Assembly: GCA_025200525.1 (NCBI GenBank)
Contig: CM045761.1
Coordinates: forward strand, 95,580,182-95,644,181
Length of the DNA: 64,000 nucleotides
From: Camellia lanceoleosa
Lineage: Eukaryota; Streptophyta; Magnoliopsida; Ericales; Theaceae
Reading direction: 5' to 3'
Each line of letters opens with the position of its first letter. The first letter of the stretch is position 1. Below the pieces are notes generated by a model, which saw only the letters and a program-made list of their open reading frames with translations, ran no database searches and was not told where the DNA came from. The position numbers were made by a program, and so were the translations under genes. Below, piece after piece: positions 1-12,399 of this stretch.

Positions 1-778
1 ATGGAATGAGACCCGAAACATGAAATTAGGTATATGGAATGACCTATGGCTATGCAAAGCAAGCGTTATTTGAACATGAAGTTTGAAGAAAGAATCAAGA
101 CAGTCCCAAAACAAGCATATTTACAGTTTTAAGCAAGGCCGAACAGTGAACACAAATGGGGCTAAGCTAGCATGCAAAAATGGCCCTGAAAGCGAGATGA
201 TGAAGTAAGTTGCAGCTGCTGACCTTAAACAGAGAAGGGCCCTTCTACAATGTTGAAGAGGGGCCCAAAATGTGGTATTTTATAGTTTATGACAAACCAC
301 AAAAACAAACACAAGTATGGATAAACTCTCATGCAAGAAATGGGCCCAAAAGAGAGACAAAGAAGGAGGAGATGGCTTCCGGCTCCAAACGGATGAGGGC
401 CCTTCAACAATGTTGAATAGGGGCCTAAAATATGGCCTTTTACAGTTTATGACCAAACCCAAAACAGTGCACAAGCAAGCCTAAAATACTATGCAAGATA
501 AGGCCAAAAAGAGGGCTTCAACACAAAGTATACAAAGGATGCCTCAAACAGCAAAAGACCCTTAATGAAACATGAAGAGGGGGTCAAAATAAGGCTATTT
601 ACAGTTCGGATCAGAGCCCAAAAATAGAAGCACAAGGGGATAACAAATCATGCAAAAATAAGGCCAAAAGAGGGATACAAAGGCAAGTGGCAAATGAAAG
701 CCTCAAACAGTGAGGATCCCTTCAACAATGTTGAAGAAGGGCTCAAAATAATCCACTTTACAGTTTACAACATGCCTC

Positions 779-783
779 AAAAC
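779..783. other. Target site duplication AAAAC, left copy
   Basis: Five bases directly before the TG of the solo LTR; the identical AAAAC follows its terminal CA at 4486-4490. Confidence 0.8.
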
Positions 784-3700
784 TGTCACACCCCAAACCT
801 GCCCCTAAAAGGTTGGGCATGACCTACTCGAAAACGGACATTAAATCTGATATACATATCATATGGGGCCTGAACGGAGGCAGTTAATATCAAATAATAA
901 CATAAGGAATATCCATTGAGCCATCACTACTCTGCCAGGATCACAAATAGAACATGAGGCAAATAAACATATAGTGCCATGCATTTGAGAATCTAACTAC
1001 GCACAAATACATATACAAACTCAGCCCATAAAGACATTGAAAGAAAAAGGATTATATTCACTTTAACCTTCGACAAACAATCAGGGTACAAAAATAAAAG
1101 CTAAAAAAAATGAGCTGCTTTCTTTAGGTGCCTGGATACTCTACGGTTGACACAAGAGGAATGATTGCCATAGATTCAGATTGACTTCCAGGTTGAGTGC
1201 CTACAGAACAGACATAACACAGGGTGAGTCAAACTCAGTGAACAGTAGTACATAAACAATTTAAAGATTAACTTGACTTCCAACGTACATATTCGTCTAA
1301 TTACATAAGTAAATGCAAAAATCTTGTGGTTAGTCTAATTCTATACACATTTCAAAACGGCCTTGTCGGTTCATAACTTCACAGATTGGCCCTTGGCCTG
1401 ATCGGTTCACATATTCACAAATTAGCCCTTGGCTTCTTAGTTTCATAACTTAGATGCACGACTTCACAAATTGGCCCTCGGCCTCAGGGATTCATAGTTT
1501 CACAAGTTACAGTTTCATGCTTCACAAATTGGCCCTCGGCCTCATAATTTCATATTTCACAAGTTGGCCCTCGGCCTCATAAGTTCACAAGTTCACAAAT
1601 TGGCCATAGGCTTCATAGATTCACATCGGCTTTACACCCAGATAGATGCCACAGAACGGCTATAAGCCTCATAATTTTCACATCGGCTTTAAGCCAAGTT
1701 CACATAGGTATGGACTCAAGAGGTGGCTCGTACGGATTCTAGAGGTGGCTCACATTGTAGCACTTAGTTCCGTACAGCACTTTGCTCCATACCAGATAGG
1801 TTCACACATTCACACATTCACATAGATTCATAACTTTACAAATTCTTTTGATGTTTCCATAATTTCACACTGTTTTCCGAATCATTCATATGTTGTCATA
1901 ACATAGCAGAAATAGAACAGAGAAACAGAACAAGACGTCCAGTGCCTAAGAATACTGTTATACCTTAGTGCACATACATTCCATTTGCTTGTTACGAACC
2001 AATACAGCTAACTTACAGATAATAGAATGTTAACCTTAACTGTCAACAATAAACAATGTATGACCCAATGATGCGTTTAGATTTCCTTCTAGTTTCATTG
2101 TAAATCAACATACTTGTCTTGCCATTAACAGAACGTTAAGTCCAACGATAATCCAAAGGTAAAGGTACCATTACATTAATAGGTCAGAACAATTCACACC
2201 ATATCATGTTAGAACAATGGACATCAAAACATGAGTCATGTAGTAATGTTATTGATACTCAATTCCTCTCTATTAAGAGTTTGTACGCAATTCTTATACG
2301 GAATCATAAATACTTTCAAGTTGATATATTAACGATGATCATTAACCTTAACCGGAATACAAGTAGGTTCAGAGTTGTACCGAGGTACGCCAAAATCCTT
2401 CAATGTTCACACTGAAACCGTTGTTCCAGATTGAGTCTAAGTTCCCTTTAGTCATTAAGCGTGACATAGTTCACTTATGGAGAATAAAAGATTAATACTA
2501 ACTTACGGAGCATACACATATTTCATCGTTCATGTACGATAACATAATTAACCTGCAATTAACAGAGTGTTCATGGTGACCATTAACTGTAATTAAAACG
2601 TACTACGCCAGTACTACTACTCACAGTGATCGGCTCCAGGTAGCAATGGGACGGTGTCCTCGTTTCGACCTACAGCACAGTGCACAACACATAATATGAG
2701 ATTATACTCGATCCTTTACTTATTCTCTTTGATCATTCGATCAATTAGCCATGGTGGTACCAAGCTCATTATTCCTTAATAAGTTATAATTCATGTCTAA
2801 AAAAAACAGGAAAAGTCGATAGAAAATGGTTTAGGTGAAGAAATGGTACAAAACTGGTTGCCAAAAAGTGAACAGTTGTCACTAATTTGGGCATAACTAT
2901 TTCTGTATTTAGAATTTGGGAGTGAGACCACCGCCATTAGAAACTAGACTTCTGGGGCTTGATTTTAGGCTCAAGAATCACCCAAAATGGAGTCCCGAGG
3001 AAAAAGATATGCTTATTCAAAGTTGGCTGGACAAGCTGTCTGCTGCACGTGCGGGAAACAGAGCCGCACGTGCGGCTCTGGGCAGTTTGCTGTCCGAAAA
3101 TGGTTCTTTTTCCTCCAACACTTGGTTTTTCCATTTTTAAACTTGGTTCTTAACATAAATCACTCAAAAACATGTAAAATTATCTCATAACATGATAAAC
3201 TAACATGAATCAAGTGCAATTCCATTTTAAACAAATCAATCTTTGCCTTAAAAATAGAAATTCAAGTCTCATGTTCCATATAATCAAGCTTCTACAATAT
3301 ATATATCCCAAAATCATACAAACACATCTTACACATGGTTGATCTTCACACCACAACTTGGTGTTCCATGAATCATTCTTAAGATTGAACCCAATTCAAG
3401 CAAATTTAAAGAAATCAAGGTTCAATTCCTTGAGTTTAACTCATTTCATTCATAACCCAACATACTTGTTCATTTGCATATTAATTTTCCCCAAATCCAT
3501 CATTGATTTCATGTAGTAGATGCATTATTTACAAGGATAATAGTTGAAGCTACATACCTTAACTTAATTCCTTGTTTTTCCCCTTTGATCTCTTCAATTT
3601 TCCAAGCTTCCATGGATGATCCTCTTTCCTCTCTAACTCTCTTTCACGGTTCTCTCTCTCCCTCTCCCTTAGATATTTTATTTGACTTCAAAATGATAAA

Positions 3701-4485
3701 ACCCCCAACTCACATGGCCTATCCATATATGTATATATCACATACTTAAGCTTGACACAAGGGAGAGCCAAACGTGGCCTTACGAATCGAGCAAAATTAA
3801 ATTTCAATTAAACTTTCCAGATGGCTCTAAAAATTATGATGATCATAAATATGCCCCCATGTTCTGGTTTTTAAAGCCTCTAAGGCCTTCAATTTGCAGT
3901 ACCAAATTAACCACCCAAACGTACATTAACGAATCAGACAAATTAGATTTCCAATTAAGTTTCCCAAATAGTTCTAAAAATTTCAGTTAACACATCCAAG
4001 TCCTTAATTGTGATTTCTGAACCCGTAAAGGTCGGTAATTTCAATTTTAAAGCCGTGGCTCAACAATTAATTTCTCAATTTAAACACATATCATTAAATT
4101 AAAATGCATTAACCCATAGGGCCATAAAGGTAATATTTAATACAGATTTTGGAGTCGTTACACTAAAAGTGAGTAAAGACAAAATTTAATCAGTTTAATC
4201 ATCCCTAATCAAATTTCTACAAAAATACTTATTATTACTTAAAAAATTATTTTGATCTCAGATGTAAAATCAATTTCATGTAATTAAGTTTCTAAAGCTT
4301 CCAATTTCCGATTCAATCATTATAATTGTGATAGATGCTTTCCTTACCAAACAGATAGAGGTTTCAATTTATAAGAGCCATGTGCTTAAACTAAATTTCT
4401 CAAGAGATTTCACATTAAACATTTAAATGCACAAAACAAGAGACTAAATTATGCCAGAAACACATACAAGGGTCGGGTTATTACA
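784..4485 (-). mobile_element. Solo LTR of another Ty3/gypsy-like family, 3.7 kb
   Basis: Begins TGTCACACCCC and ends GGGTTATTACA, i.e. TG...CA ends with imperfect terminal similarity. It is flanked by a perfect 5-bp target duplication AAAAC (779-783 and 4486-4490). The host LTR sequence resumes directly after it. No gag or pol can be read inside, so it is a solo LTR. Orientation is inferred: on the minus strand it would start TGTAATAACCCG and end GGGGTGTGACA, like many plant chromovirus LTRs, and a CT/GA-rich tract near 3640-3670 would lie downstream of its promoter. The boundaries are strong; family and strand are inference. Confidence 0.8.
1357..1710. repeat. Short direct repeats inside the solo LTR
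   Basis: About seven degenerate copies of a 35-50 bp motif with the core CACAAATTGGCCCTCGGCCT, alternating with TTCATA/TTCACA words. This is subrepeat structure of the LTR, not a gene. The rest of the solo LTR (1711-4485) is AT-rich with no recognisable coding sequence. Confidence 0.7.
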
Positions 4486-5172
4486 AAAACAGTTTATACA
4501 TAGGCCTAAAATACTATGCAAGGAAATGGCATAAAAGAAAGGTAAAGAAGCAAGTGCCACAAGGAAGCCTCAAACAGTGAGAGGCCCTTAAGAAAACATG
4601 AAATAGAGCTAAAAAAAATGCTATTTTCAGTTAGGGTCGGAGCTCAAAAAAGTAAGCACAAGGAGCTAGAATATGAACCAAGAAAAGGGTCAAAAAGGGG
4701 AGAAGATGACTTACCCTTGAAGACCAATGAACCAGCAGCTTCTGGACCAAGAAGAGGAGCTCCTAGCCTCTGGAAAACAGCCTCAAAGTATTGTAATGGA
4801 GGATGGAGGTGCATACCAAAAACCGGAGTAAACGGAGGTGGTTAAGCGGCCCTGAACCGAGGCACACGGCCGTCGGCTCCGAAATACCAGAAACCGGGCT
4901 CCAAACGGAAAAAATGGCTTACGATCACGAAACGTAGCCTATGGCCACTAAGAGATGATCTACGAGACCTCTCCCTCCCTTCGGGAAGAGAAAACAGAGA
5001 AAACAGAGCCTGGTTCGCAAACCGAGGCAAGACACGAAAGAGCTCGGAAGTCCGCAGGCAAGGCTCGCAACCGAGACTCTGAAACTTCCGCACGAGCACA
5101 ATATGCAATATCACCGAGCGCTCAATCGGTGACATCTGAGTCTTAAGGTCAGTCAAAAATGGGGTGTCTACA

Positions 5173-6616
5173 GTAGGATCCCTTATGCCCCTGACCTGAC
5201 TCAGGTTTACCTTTCATCTTAAACCTTTCTTCACCCAATTGGTTCTTCCTAAGCCCATACCAATAGAGGTAGCGCATGGAGGGTTTGTGGCACATCCCCA
5301 AGCTCATGTTATTATTGCTAAGTACAAGTCAATTTATTTTTGTTACGTGTGCATGTATTCTTTCTGTAACTTGTTTGGCTGATGGACAACAAAACAAAAT
5401 CAGCTAGTTGAAGCTGAGGGCATTTTTGGCTCGTGAGAAGCTCATTGAGCTGTGTTAGCATCTCTCGCAACGGCATTTTCTATTTTATTTAATTTTAAAT
5501 CTCTAGAGTAATGATGCCCCTCTCCGTCAAAAGAAGAGACGGTTATGATTTTTTTAGGTCACTTTAAAATTGACTTGTATTTTACTTTTACTTTTACTTT
5601 TACTTTTCGTAGATAATATTTTTAACAGTGGCTAAAATCTGGTTCAATCCTGTACTCTCCTATGACATTGTTTCCTGCAAATGCCTCAACTAACAAGAGT
5701 CCTAAAATGGTGTGAAAACTCACAGGCACTTCATAACCATCCATATCAGTAGTCATTTTCTACAGGTGGAACAGGTCAAGTTGACCTTGAAGCTCATTGA
5801 ACCTGCCAAACCAAGTTTGAGCACATATTCTGATCCATTCTCAGTTTTTGAGTCTTCTCTTATTATTCATTTGTTGTGAGAAATGTTATGGCTTTGGTAG
5901 TTATGCTTCAAGGACTGGTTGGTATGTGGTATTGTTTAGCTGAATGGCACTTGGCGAATCACTATGATTCAACTAGAAGTTCACTGAAGTTCTCTTCTTT
6001 TACCTAAAGAGAAGAAGGGGCTGCATATTAGTACTGGCATTCAATCCTGCTGATACCAGACAGACCTTTGTTATTTCCTTTCCTGTGGTGTGTGGTAGGT
6101 GTTTTGGATAGAGACAAGATAGGATAATGTAGCTGACATTGTAACTGGTGGCTGATGCATGCAAATTGCAATGATACTCTATTGTTTTATATTATGGAAA
6201 ATTATGAAACTTATTGGATGAATATGTAATTTTTTTGGTACAAGATCTGAGAATCTCTTTTAATTTTGGTGTACTAATCCTGGGATCCAATACTGTTGTA
6301 TTTGCTTCCCATGAAGGCATTTGCTTGATTGTCGTAATTTATTATCTTTTTGGCGTGCTCCTCTTGGTCTTAACTCTAGCTATCTCTATTTTATTGTGAT
6401 CCATTTTTAAATGTTTGAATTGACCTAATGTGTTGTTATTCGTCGGTTTTCTAGGTTATTGATAAAGTTCAGGACGAGACAAAGAGCCGTACAGGTATGT
6501 ACTGCACTTTTCTTTTTATTCAGCATATCGTCTCTCTTAGCTTATGAAACAAATGTTTTTCTTGTAAACTTTGCTTAGCTTTAACTGTGAGTTCACTTAG
6601 TGATATGAGTATTAAT
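5173..6616. other. Unique T-rich segment, possible remnant of a host gene
   Basis: Lies between LTR Z and the 170-bp repeat flank and matches no repeat elsewhere in the window. It has intron-like T-rich stretches and short exon-like pieces with plausible splice signals. The best is 6455-6494, preceded by TTTTCTAG and followed by GTATGT; another begins after CTACAG near 5767. No protein family was recognised and no long frame exists. It may be introns and small exons of a gene interrupted by the retrotransposon nest, or a pseudogene. The strand would be plus if the splice signals are real. Confidence 0.35.
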
Positions 6617-6793
6617 TTAAATGCTTGAAAGAGTTCAATTGGAAGAACGGGACTTCCGGTTTGAAAATTAAGTCGAAAAAGATACTTTTTTCACACTTAA
6701 GCTTGAAAATAGGCCATCGGGGGTCAAAATAGTGTAATAGCCACGAGAAGGCTAGAGGAACACCTCAAACACCTCGGGAGGGACCAATGTAAG
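6617..6793. repeat. 170-bp tandem repeat, left flank copy
   Basis: One unit of the same repeat found at 46111-46560 on the far side of the nest. Shared words include GGTTTGAAAA, AATAGGCCATCG, CCACGAGAAGGC and GAACACCTCAAACACCTCGG. It ends at the TG of LTR A, 36 bases into the next unit (GAACACC starts at 6758). Confidence 0.8.
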
Positions 6794-8636
6794 TGTAGAC
6801 GTCCCTGAACGCATCCCGGGGAGAAGGAGTGCGAATCCCCCCCCGTTCTGGTTCGATATTGGGTCACTATAGTTCGAAGGACTCAAATGTCACGGTTCTC
6901 AATCTTGAACCGAAGAGTCCAAATCCGGCAAATCGTTTTGAAAACAGATTTTTTGAAAGAAGTGCCAAACATGGATCGCTTCGCGGATCTGAGTCGCCAC
7001 CTAAATATTTTAAAATGGGAAATTTAGGAAACCGACTCGGTGCCAAAGGCCACGTGTCCGTCATCACCAAAAGCCTCGGCTCGGGAACTTAGTACGATTG
7101 GGAAAGGTCATTGTGAGCATCACTTTCGCCGATCAAAGCAAGCCTCTACTAACCATGATATCTATTTTTGAAAACATTGTGAGTTCTTATTCGGTTATTA
7201 GCCTAGATTACTATGTGATGCGCCTGAGATACAAGTATAAATGAATCTTTGAATTGGAACTAAACATTTCATGTTTGTTTGTTTGAAAATGGTTTGATGG
7301 TGCTACCCGTAGGTAGGCTAAGACGTGAATTTGCCACCCTCGGGTGGGCTTAGAAAAATATGATTTTGCCACTATCTAGTGGGCTTAAAACAAACATTTG
7401 ATGAATTGTTCTAATCCAAATAACCCAACCTTCACCCACAGGCATTCAGGCAGTTATATTACGTAAGCACATAGCCTCATGGTAAGCATGCTATTCATGG
7501 CAGACACTCACACGCATGCGAGGATGCTAGAGCATAAAACTTACCGAGTACTCCAAGCCAAAACAGAAAACTGATTAGAAATCATGCATGATCCTAAGTA
7601 TACTGTAATGCCTAATGCAACACATGCAAAGATGCAAACTATAGCAGGCTCGGCTGTCCTAAACATGGCATGTGAAATGCTACAGCTATCAAGTATTCAA
7701 TTTGGAATTGAAATACAAATGCACGGTTTGTATGATCGCTAGAGCAGTGCGTGCAAAAGCAGATGAATGATGCAAACATCTTTGTCATCTTGTATGCTAA
7801 TTGAAATATGCCCTATATCTAACCATCGTAAGCGGGTAAATAAAAGGGAAGAAAGACGTGGGGTTCGAAGACATACATCACACTCACCCACACTTATTAC
7901 AATTTTGCCCTCGCGCAGAGGGTCCAAATAAATAATACAGTCCCAAATAAAAGAATAATACAGTCCGAATAATACAGTCCGAATAAATATACAGAAAAAT
8001 CCTAATTAATTAACAAATTAACTAAGAAAAACTGTAAACTGGCATGCTAGCCAGGGGGCTGCCTTGACTCCGCTCCTGATAATGATATGATGCATGTTTG
8101 CGCGAAAATCCACTGGGATGCCCCAATCAGCCTCTATTTGCGATGTTTCTCGAAATGCGTGCCAGACTCCGAAAAGTTGTTGATTCTTCATTTTGCTGCA
8201 ACAGAGAGCAGGAGAGGGGCATAGCAATGTATTTCACAAATATATGCATGCCTCGATCCTCGTACCACCAATCACGCATATCGATGCATGATGGCCGAGG
8301 AGTCGGATTGCACAACTCAATATAGGATGCATGCATATGAATGCTACAACAAAACCTAACTCCATCATGGATAATCCGGAGTGTCGGTAACTTGGGAATT
8401 GAGACCCGTTCCGTCACTCGGTCTGCACGTCCGATGCAAGACTAACTCCTATCCGAACACGATGCAATATGTATGATATGCATGAAATGCAACTAAGATA
8501 CAATCCTAATATACACAATGCTATGAAAATGAGATGTCTCGAAATCGTGCTGCAGCACGCAATTGATTGAAAAACGATCCTAAGGCATAAAATGGCATAC
8601 GCAATGCAAATTGGACTTACACTAACACGAGTGGAC

Positions 8637-9310
8637 CTCAGCCACACTCACATAAGAGGCCGTCGGATAAAAGTGAAGTGCCTCGAAGTGCGTGCACACG
8701 GGCACGCAAACCGAGGCAATGGCATAAAGGCATGAAACGGCTGAAATATGATATACAATGAGACTAAAATGAGATGTCTCGAACTGTGTGCCCACGGGCA
8801 CGCAAACCGAGAAAATGGCATATGGAATGCAACAGGACTAAAGTGAGATATGTGATGCAAAATGGGCTTACACCAACATAAATGAGCCTCAGCCACACTC
8901 ACATAAGAGGCCGTGAGATGAAAATGAAATGCCTCGAAATGCGTGCACACGGACACGCAAACCGAGGTAATGACATACGGAATGTAATGATGCTAAAATG
9001 GCATACAGAATGCAAAATGGACTTACACTAACATGGGTGAGCCTCAGCCACACTCACATAAGAAGCCGTCGGATAATAATGGAGTGCCTCGAAATACGTG
9101 CGCACGGGCACGCAAACCGATGCAATGACATAAAGGTATGAAATGGCATACACAATGTAAATTGGGCTTACACTAGCATGAGAGGGCCTCAGCCACACTC
9201 ACATGAGAGGCCGATGGATGAAAATGAAGTGCCTCGAAGTGCGCGCACATGGGCACGCAAATCGAGGCAATGGCCCTAAGGCACGAAATGACATGGAAAA
9301 TGATATGTAA
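8637..9310. repeat. LTR A subrepeats, 145-250 bp spacing
   Basis: The anchor CCTCAGCCACACTCACAT recurs at about 8637, 8887, 9042 and 9187, each followed by GAGGCCG and a CGTGCACACGGGCACGCAAA motif. LTRs B (14,735 and 14,881) and C (35,939 and 36,085) have only two anchors. This explains most of the length difference of LTR A. Confidence 0.8.
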
Positions 9311-9614
9311 ACATGCAAATGGAATTTTAGCACTCACAAATGATGCAAAACAGTCCCGAAAGGTGGGGAAATGAACCCCAAATGCACGGAATGGTCCCGA
9401 AATGCGATATTAAGCACCAAAAATGGCCTATAGCCATACTAAGTATGCATAATTGGTACATGACATGCAAAACAGTAGCAAGGCAGCCCCAAAATAGCAT
9501 TTTTTACAATACAAAACATGGCGAAATAGTGAGCATAGATAGGACAACAATGTCATGCAAAAATGGGGGCCAAGAGAGGGGTATTGAAGCAAGTGATGTA
9601 TACGATGCTCAAAC

Positions 9615-10450
9615 TGAAAAATTTCCTTCTACAACACTGATGAGGGAATAAAAATATGCACATTTACAGTAGATGACATCCCCCAACTCAGTATGAAAAC
9701 TTGCTAAAAATATCATGCAAGAATGAAGCCAACAAAGGCTAGAACATGAAGTATGCCTTACATTCATCAAAAAACCTTGGACCCTTAACAAAACATGGCA
9801 ATAAGGCCAAAATATGGATATTTTCAGTACTGATCATGGCCGAAAACAGAAGCTAGATAGGCCGAAAAAGCATGCAAAAATGGGGGCCAAAGAGAGATAT
9901 AATGACAAGCACAACATGGAGACCCCCAACAAGGTTGATCCCTTCTACAATGTTGTAGAGGGACACAAAATAAGCTTACTCACAGTTCATGACATGCTCC
10001 AAAACAAACTACATGTAGACCAAACAAATGATGCAAATTTACGGTAAATATGAGAGATTATGAAGCAAGTGCATGATAGAGAGGCCAAAAAGGGTTGAGC
10101 CCTTCTTAAATGTTGAAAATAGGCTCAAAATAGGCCCTCTTATAGTTTACATTATGCTAGAAAACAGATCACTCATAGGCTAGAAAAAGCATGCAAAAAA
10201 CAAGGATAAAACATGGATTTAAAGCAAGTGGCATATGGAGCATGAAAACAAGGTTGAGCCCTTCTTCAATGTTGAAGAGGGGCTCAAAATAAGCACAATA
10301 TCAGTTCATGAGATGCCCCAAATCAGATCACACATAGGCCAAATATTCAATGCAAAATAATGGCATATAAGAGGATATTGAAACAAGTGCAAGATGGAGG
10401 GCTCAAACAGGGTTGAGCCCTTGAACAAACATGAAGAATAGCTCAAAAAA
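9615..10450. repeat. LTR A hairpin repeat array (~157 bp period)
   Basis: Units near 9,620, 9,943, 10,105, 10,258 and 10,415 each carry CCCTTCTNCAATGTTGAAG-type short inverted repeats followed by GCTCAAAATA and ATGCAAAA. In the transcription direction (minus) they lie downstream of the LTR TATA box, i.e. in the predicted RNA leader. The same array occurs in LTRs Z, B, C, D, E and F. Confidence 0.75.
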
Positions 10451-10768
10451 AGGCCCCTTTCAGTTCTGGTCGGAGCCCAAAATAATAAGCAAATAGGGTA
10501 GAAAAATGATGCAAAAAAGTGCTAAAAAAGGAGAAATAGTGACTTACCCTTGAAGACTACACTTTGGTTGCTTCTTGGCTTGAGTTTGTTGCTTCTTAGC
10601 CTCTGAAAAACCTTCCCTTGCTGCTGGAATGGAAGTGGTGAAGGTAGTGCTTGGTAAATGAGGCCAAAACTTAAGGATTTTGGAGGTTTTGGAGAGGGAG
10701 ATGTAAGCCAATGTTTATGAGCTCTTAAGGGGAGTTTTTCTAACCCTAATGAAGGAGCTGGCCAGCCA

Positions 10769-10942
10769 CTTATAAAGGCTAAGAAGGGGGTGTAAAAGAG
10801 GAGGGAAATGCACCCAAGCTTTCCCTCCCAAAATATCCCCCGGATGCAAAGATATTTTGGAGAAACAGCTATACAGCTGTAATGAACTCAAACTGAGGAT
10901 GCAGGTCGGCCATGCCCTTTTGCTGGAGGTGGCTGGCCGGCC
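10769..10942 (-). promoter_or_regulatory. LTR A core promoter with GGCCGGCC cluster
   Basis: On the minus strand a TTTATAAG TATA-like box (about 10,769-10,778) lies roughly 160 bases downstream of GC-rich words GGCCGGCCAGCC (10,931-10,942) and GCCGGCCATGG. The equivalent arrangement in LTR D (TATAAAA at 41,797-41,803) supports the reading. Confidence 0.5.
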
Positions 10943-11858
10943 ACCACCCATGGCCGGCAGGCCAAGGGCAAAAATGGAAAGTGGGAGTTTCTGTCCGGCC
11001 ACCAAAGCTTGGTGTCCTCTCAAGTGTGCACAACAAGGCCCTGTGGTTGGAATCTGGCAACTCTGAAACAGGAGAGACAACATGCCACTTTTAGGAGAGG
11101 GTCAAAAATGAAAAGAGGAATTACTGTCCGGCCTCTATTTTTTAGGGTCCTCCCATGTGTGTACAACACAAATATGTGGTTTTGGCTCGAAGAAAATGGC
11201 CTTAGGGTGTTGAACATTAGCCCGGAAGTGAGAAAAACGGGCGCCGGGGGGCATCGGAGGAGCATAACTGGTTGCTGAGACAATTGCTGTCCTCCCACCC
11301 TCCAGTGACCTTCCTTATGATAAAACAGAGGTACCTTCCAAAAATGAACAAAAACTGATGCAAAACGAATGCTCGGGGGCCAAAACACGCAATTCGGGGT
11401 CCCAAAAACCAGCCGTTAAGCACCGAAAGTGGTGTTTGGCCACGAAGTGGGTATCTAAGACCCTAGTGTCCCTCGTAAGGGAGTAAATGAGATGCATGCC
11501 AAAAACCGGAGGAATCGGAGATGGTTGGGTGGTCCCGAACCGAGGCACACGGCCTGACGGCTCCGAAAACCGAGAACCGGGCTCCGAAATGGGCAAAATG
11601 GCCTACGGCCAAGAAATGTAGCCCACGGCCACTAAGAGATGGTCAACGGGACATCTCCCTCACTTCAAGAAAAGAAACAGAGAAAATTGAGTCTGGTTCG
11701 CAAACCGAGACAAGGTACGGAAGAGGGTTCGGAAGTTCGGATGCAGGGCTCACGGCCGCGACTCTGAGGCTTTTGAACGAGCACAATATGCAATATCACC
11801 GGGCGCTCAATCGGTGACGTCTGAGTCTTAAGGTCGGTCAAAAATAGGGTGTCTACAG

Positions 11859-11871
11859 TTGCCCCTCTTTG
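11859..11871 (-). other. Polypurine tract beside LTR A
   Basis: Plus-strand TTGCCCCTCTTTG, i.e. CAAAGAGGGGCAA on the minus strand, one base from the LTR A terminus. A polypurine tract immediately upstream of the 3' LTR primes plus-strand DNA synthesis; here it fixes the polarity of the element. Confidence 0.8.
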
Positions 11872-12399
11872 ACAGAACTCGGAAGTCACAAGTGACGGGA
11901 GTGAATGTCAAAGCCCGGAGACGACCCATCTTTGACAAGGCCGAAGACTTAGACAATCATACAAGATAAACAGAGATGTGTCCGCAGGCGTGCCCGCAGG
12001 CAAAGGGGGCAAAATGCAAAATAATATGCACAGGATCAGATGTAATTCAATGATCATGCAAGTGCAGCAAGCTGTAATGAAGCAAGTATTCGCAAATAGA
12101 TGCAACAGTTTTAAGCAAGAATGTAAAGCAACAACTACATTTCATGCAGTTAGGAATGCGGAGAATTATTCAATTCTCGTCGCGTCTCACACGGAGAAGA
12201 TACGATACTTGCGTGATTCGTCTGGTCGCACCAGCCTCAAATGAACCGTACATACAATATCGTGCCTGCAAAAGAGAGAAATTCAACAAGAACAATATGC
12301 TAACAACATATATTCAATGTGATTCCTGTGATTCCGAAAGTTTGAAACACGCGGTGCTGGCGGGTGAATACATAAAGCAGTGTGATATAGGTAAAGTGC
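11872..12399. other. Internal 3' non-coding scrap of element A
   Basis: Clearly similar to 17,345-17,860 of element B (shared words GTGAATGTCAAAGCC, GACTTAGACAATCATACAAG, ATATTCAATGTGATTCCTGTG). It is therefore the PPT-proximal internal region of a second copy. No coding sequence is recognised. Confidence 0.75.

Larger units (their letters stand above)
1..5172 (-). mobile_element. Ogre-type LTR Z (partial, interrupted)
   Basis: The right end (about 5150-5172) reads GGGGTGTCTACA, the reverse complement of the family LTR start TGTAGACACCCC, so the LTR points to the minus strand. The left end lies outside the window. It is split by a foreign solo LTR at 784-4485. The 1-783 part holds the roughly 160-bp repeat with short hairpins around 237, 400 and 718 that is also seen in the other LTRs. 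Sequence to the right of 5172 is not the family PPT, so this is either the 5' LTR of a minus-oriented element lying to the left or a solo LTR. It carries no coding capacity that I trust. Confidence 0.8.
6794..11857 (-). mobile_element. Ogre-type LTR A (3' LTR, 5.06 kb)
   Basis: On the plus strand it starts TGTAGACGTCCC and ends GTGTCTACA, so it is minus-oriented. A purine-rich tract (AAAGAGGGGCAA on the minus strand) directly abuts its right end, which makes it the 3' LTR of a minus-oriented element. It is about 0.6 kb longer than LTRs B and C because of extra subrepeats at 8637-9310. It holds a TATA-like box near 10,771, GGCCGGCC clusters near 10,931 and the hairpin array at 9615-10,450. Its left 5 bases (GTAAG) do not match the bases after 46110 (GAACA). 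Confidence 0.88.
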
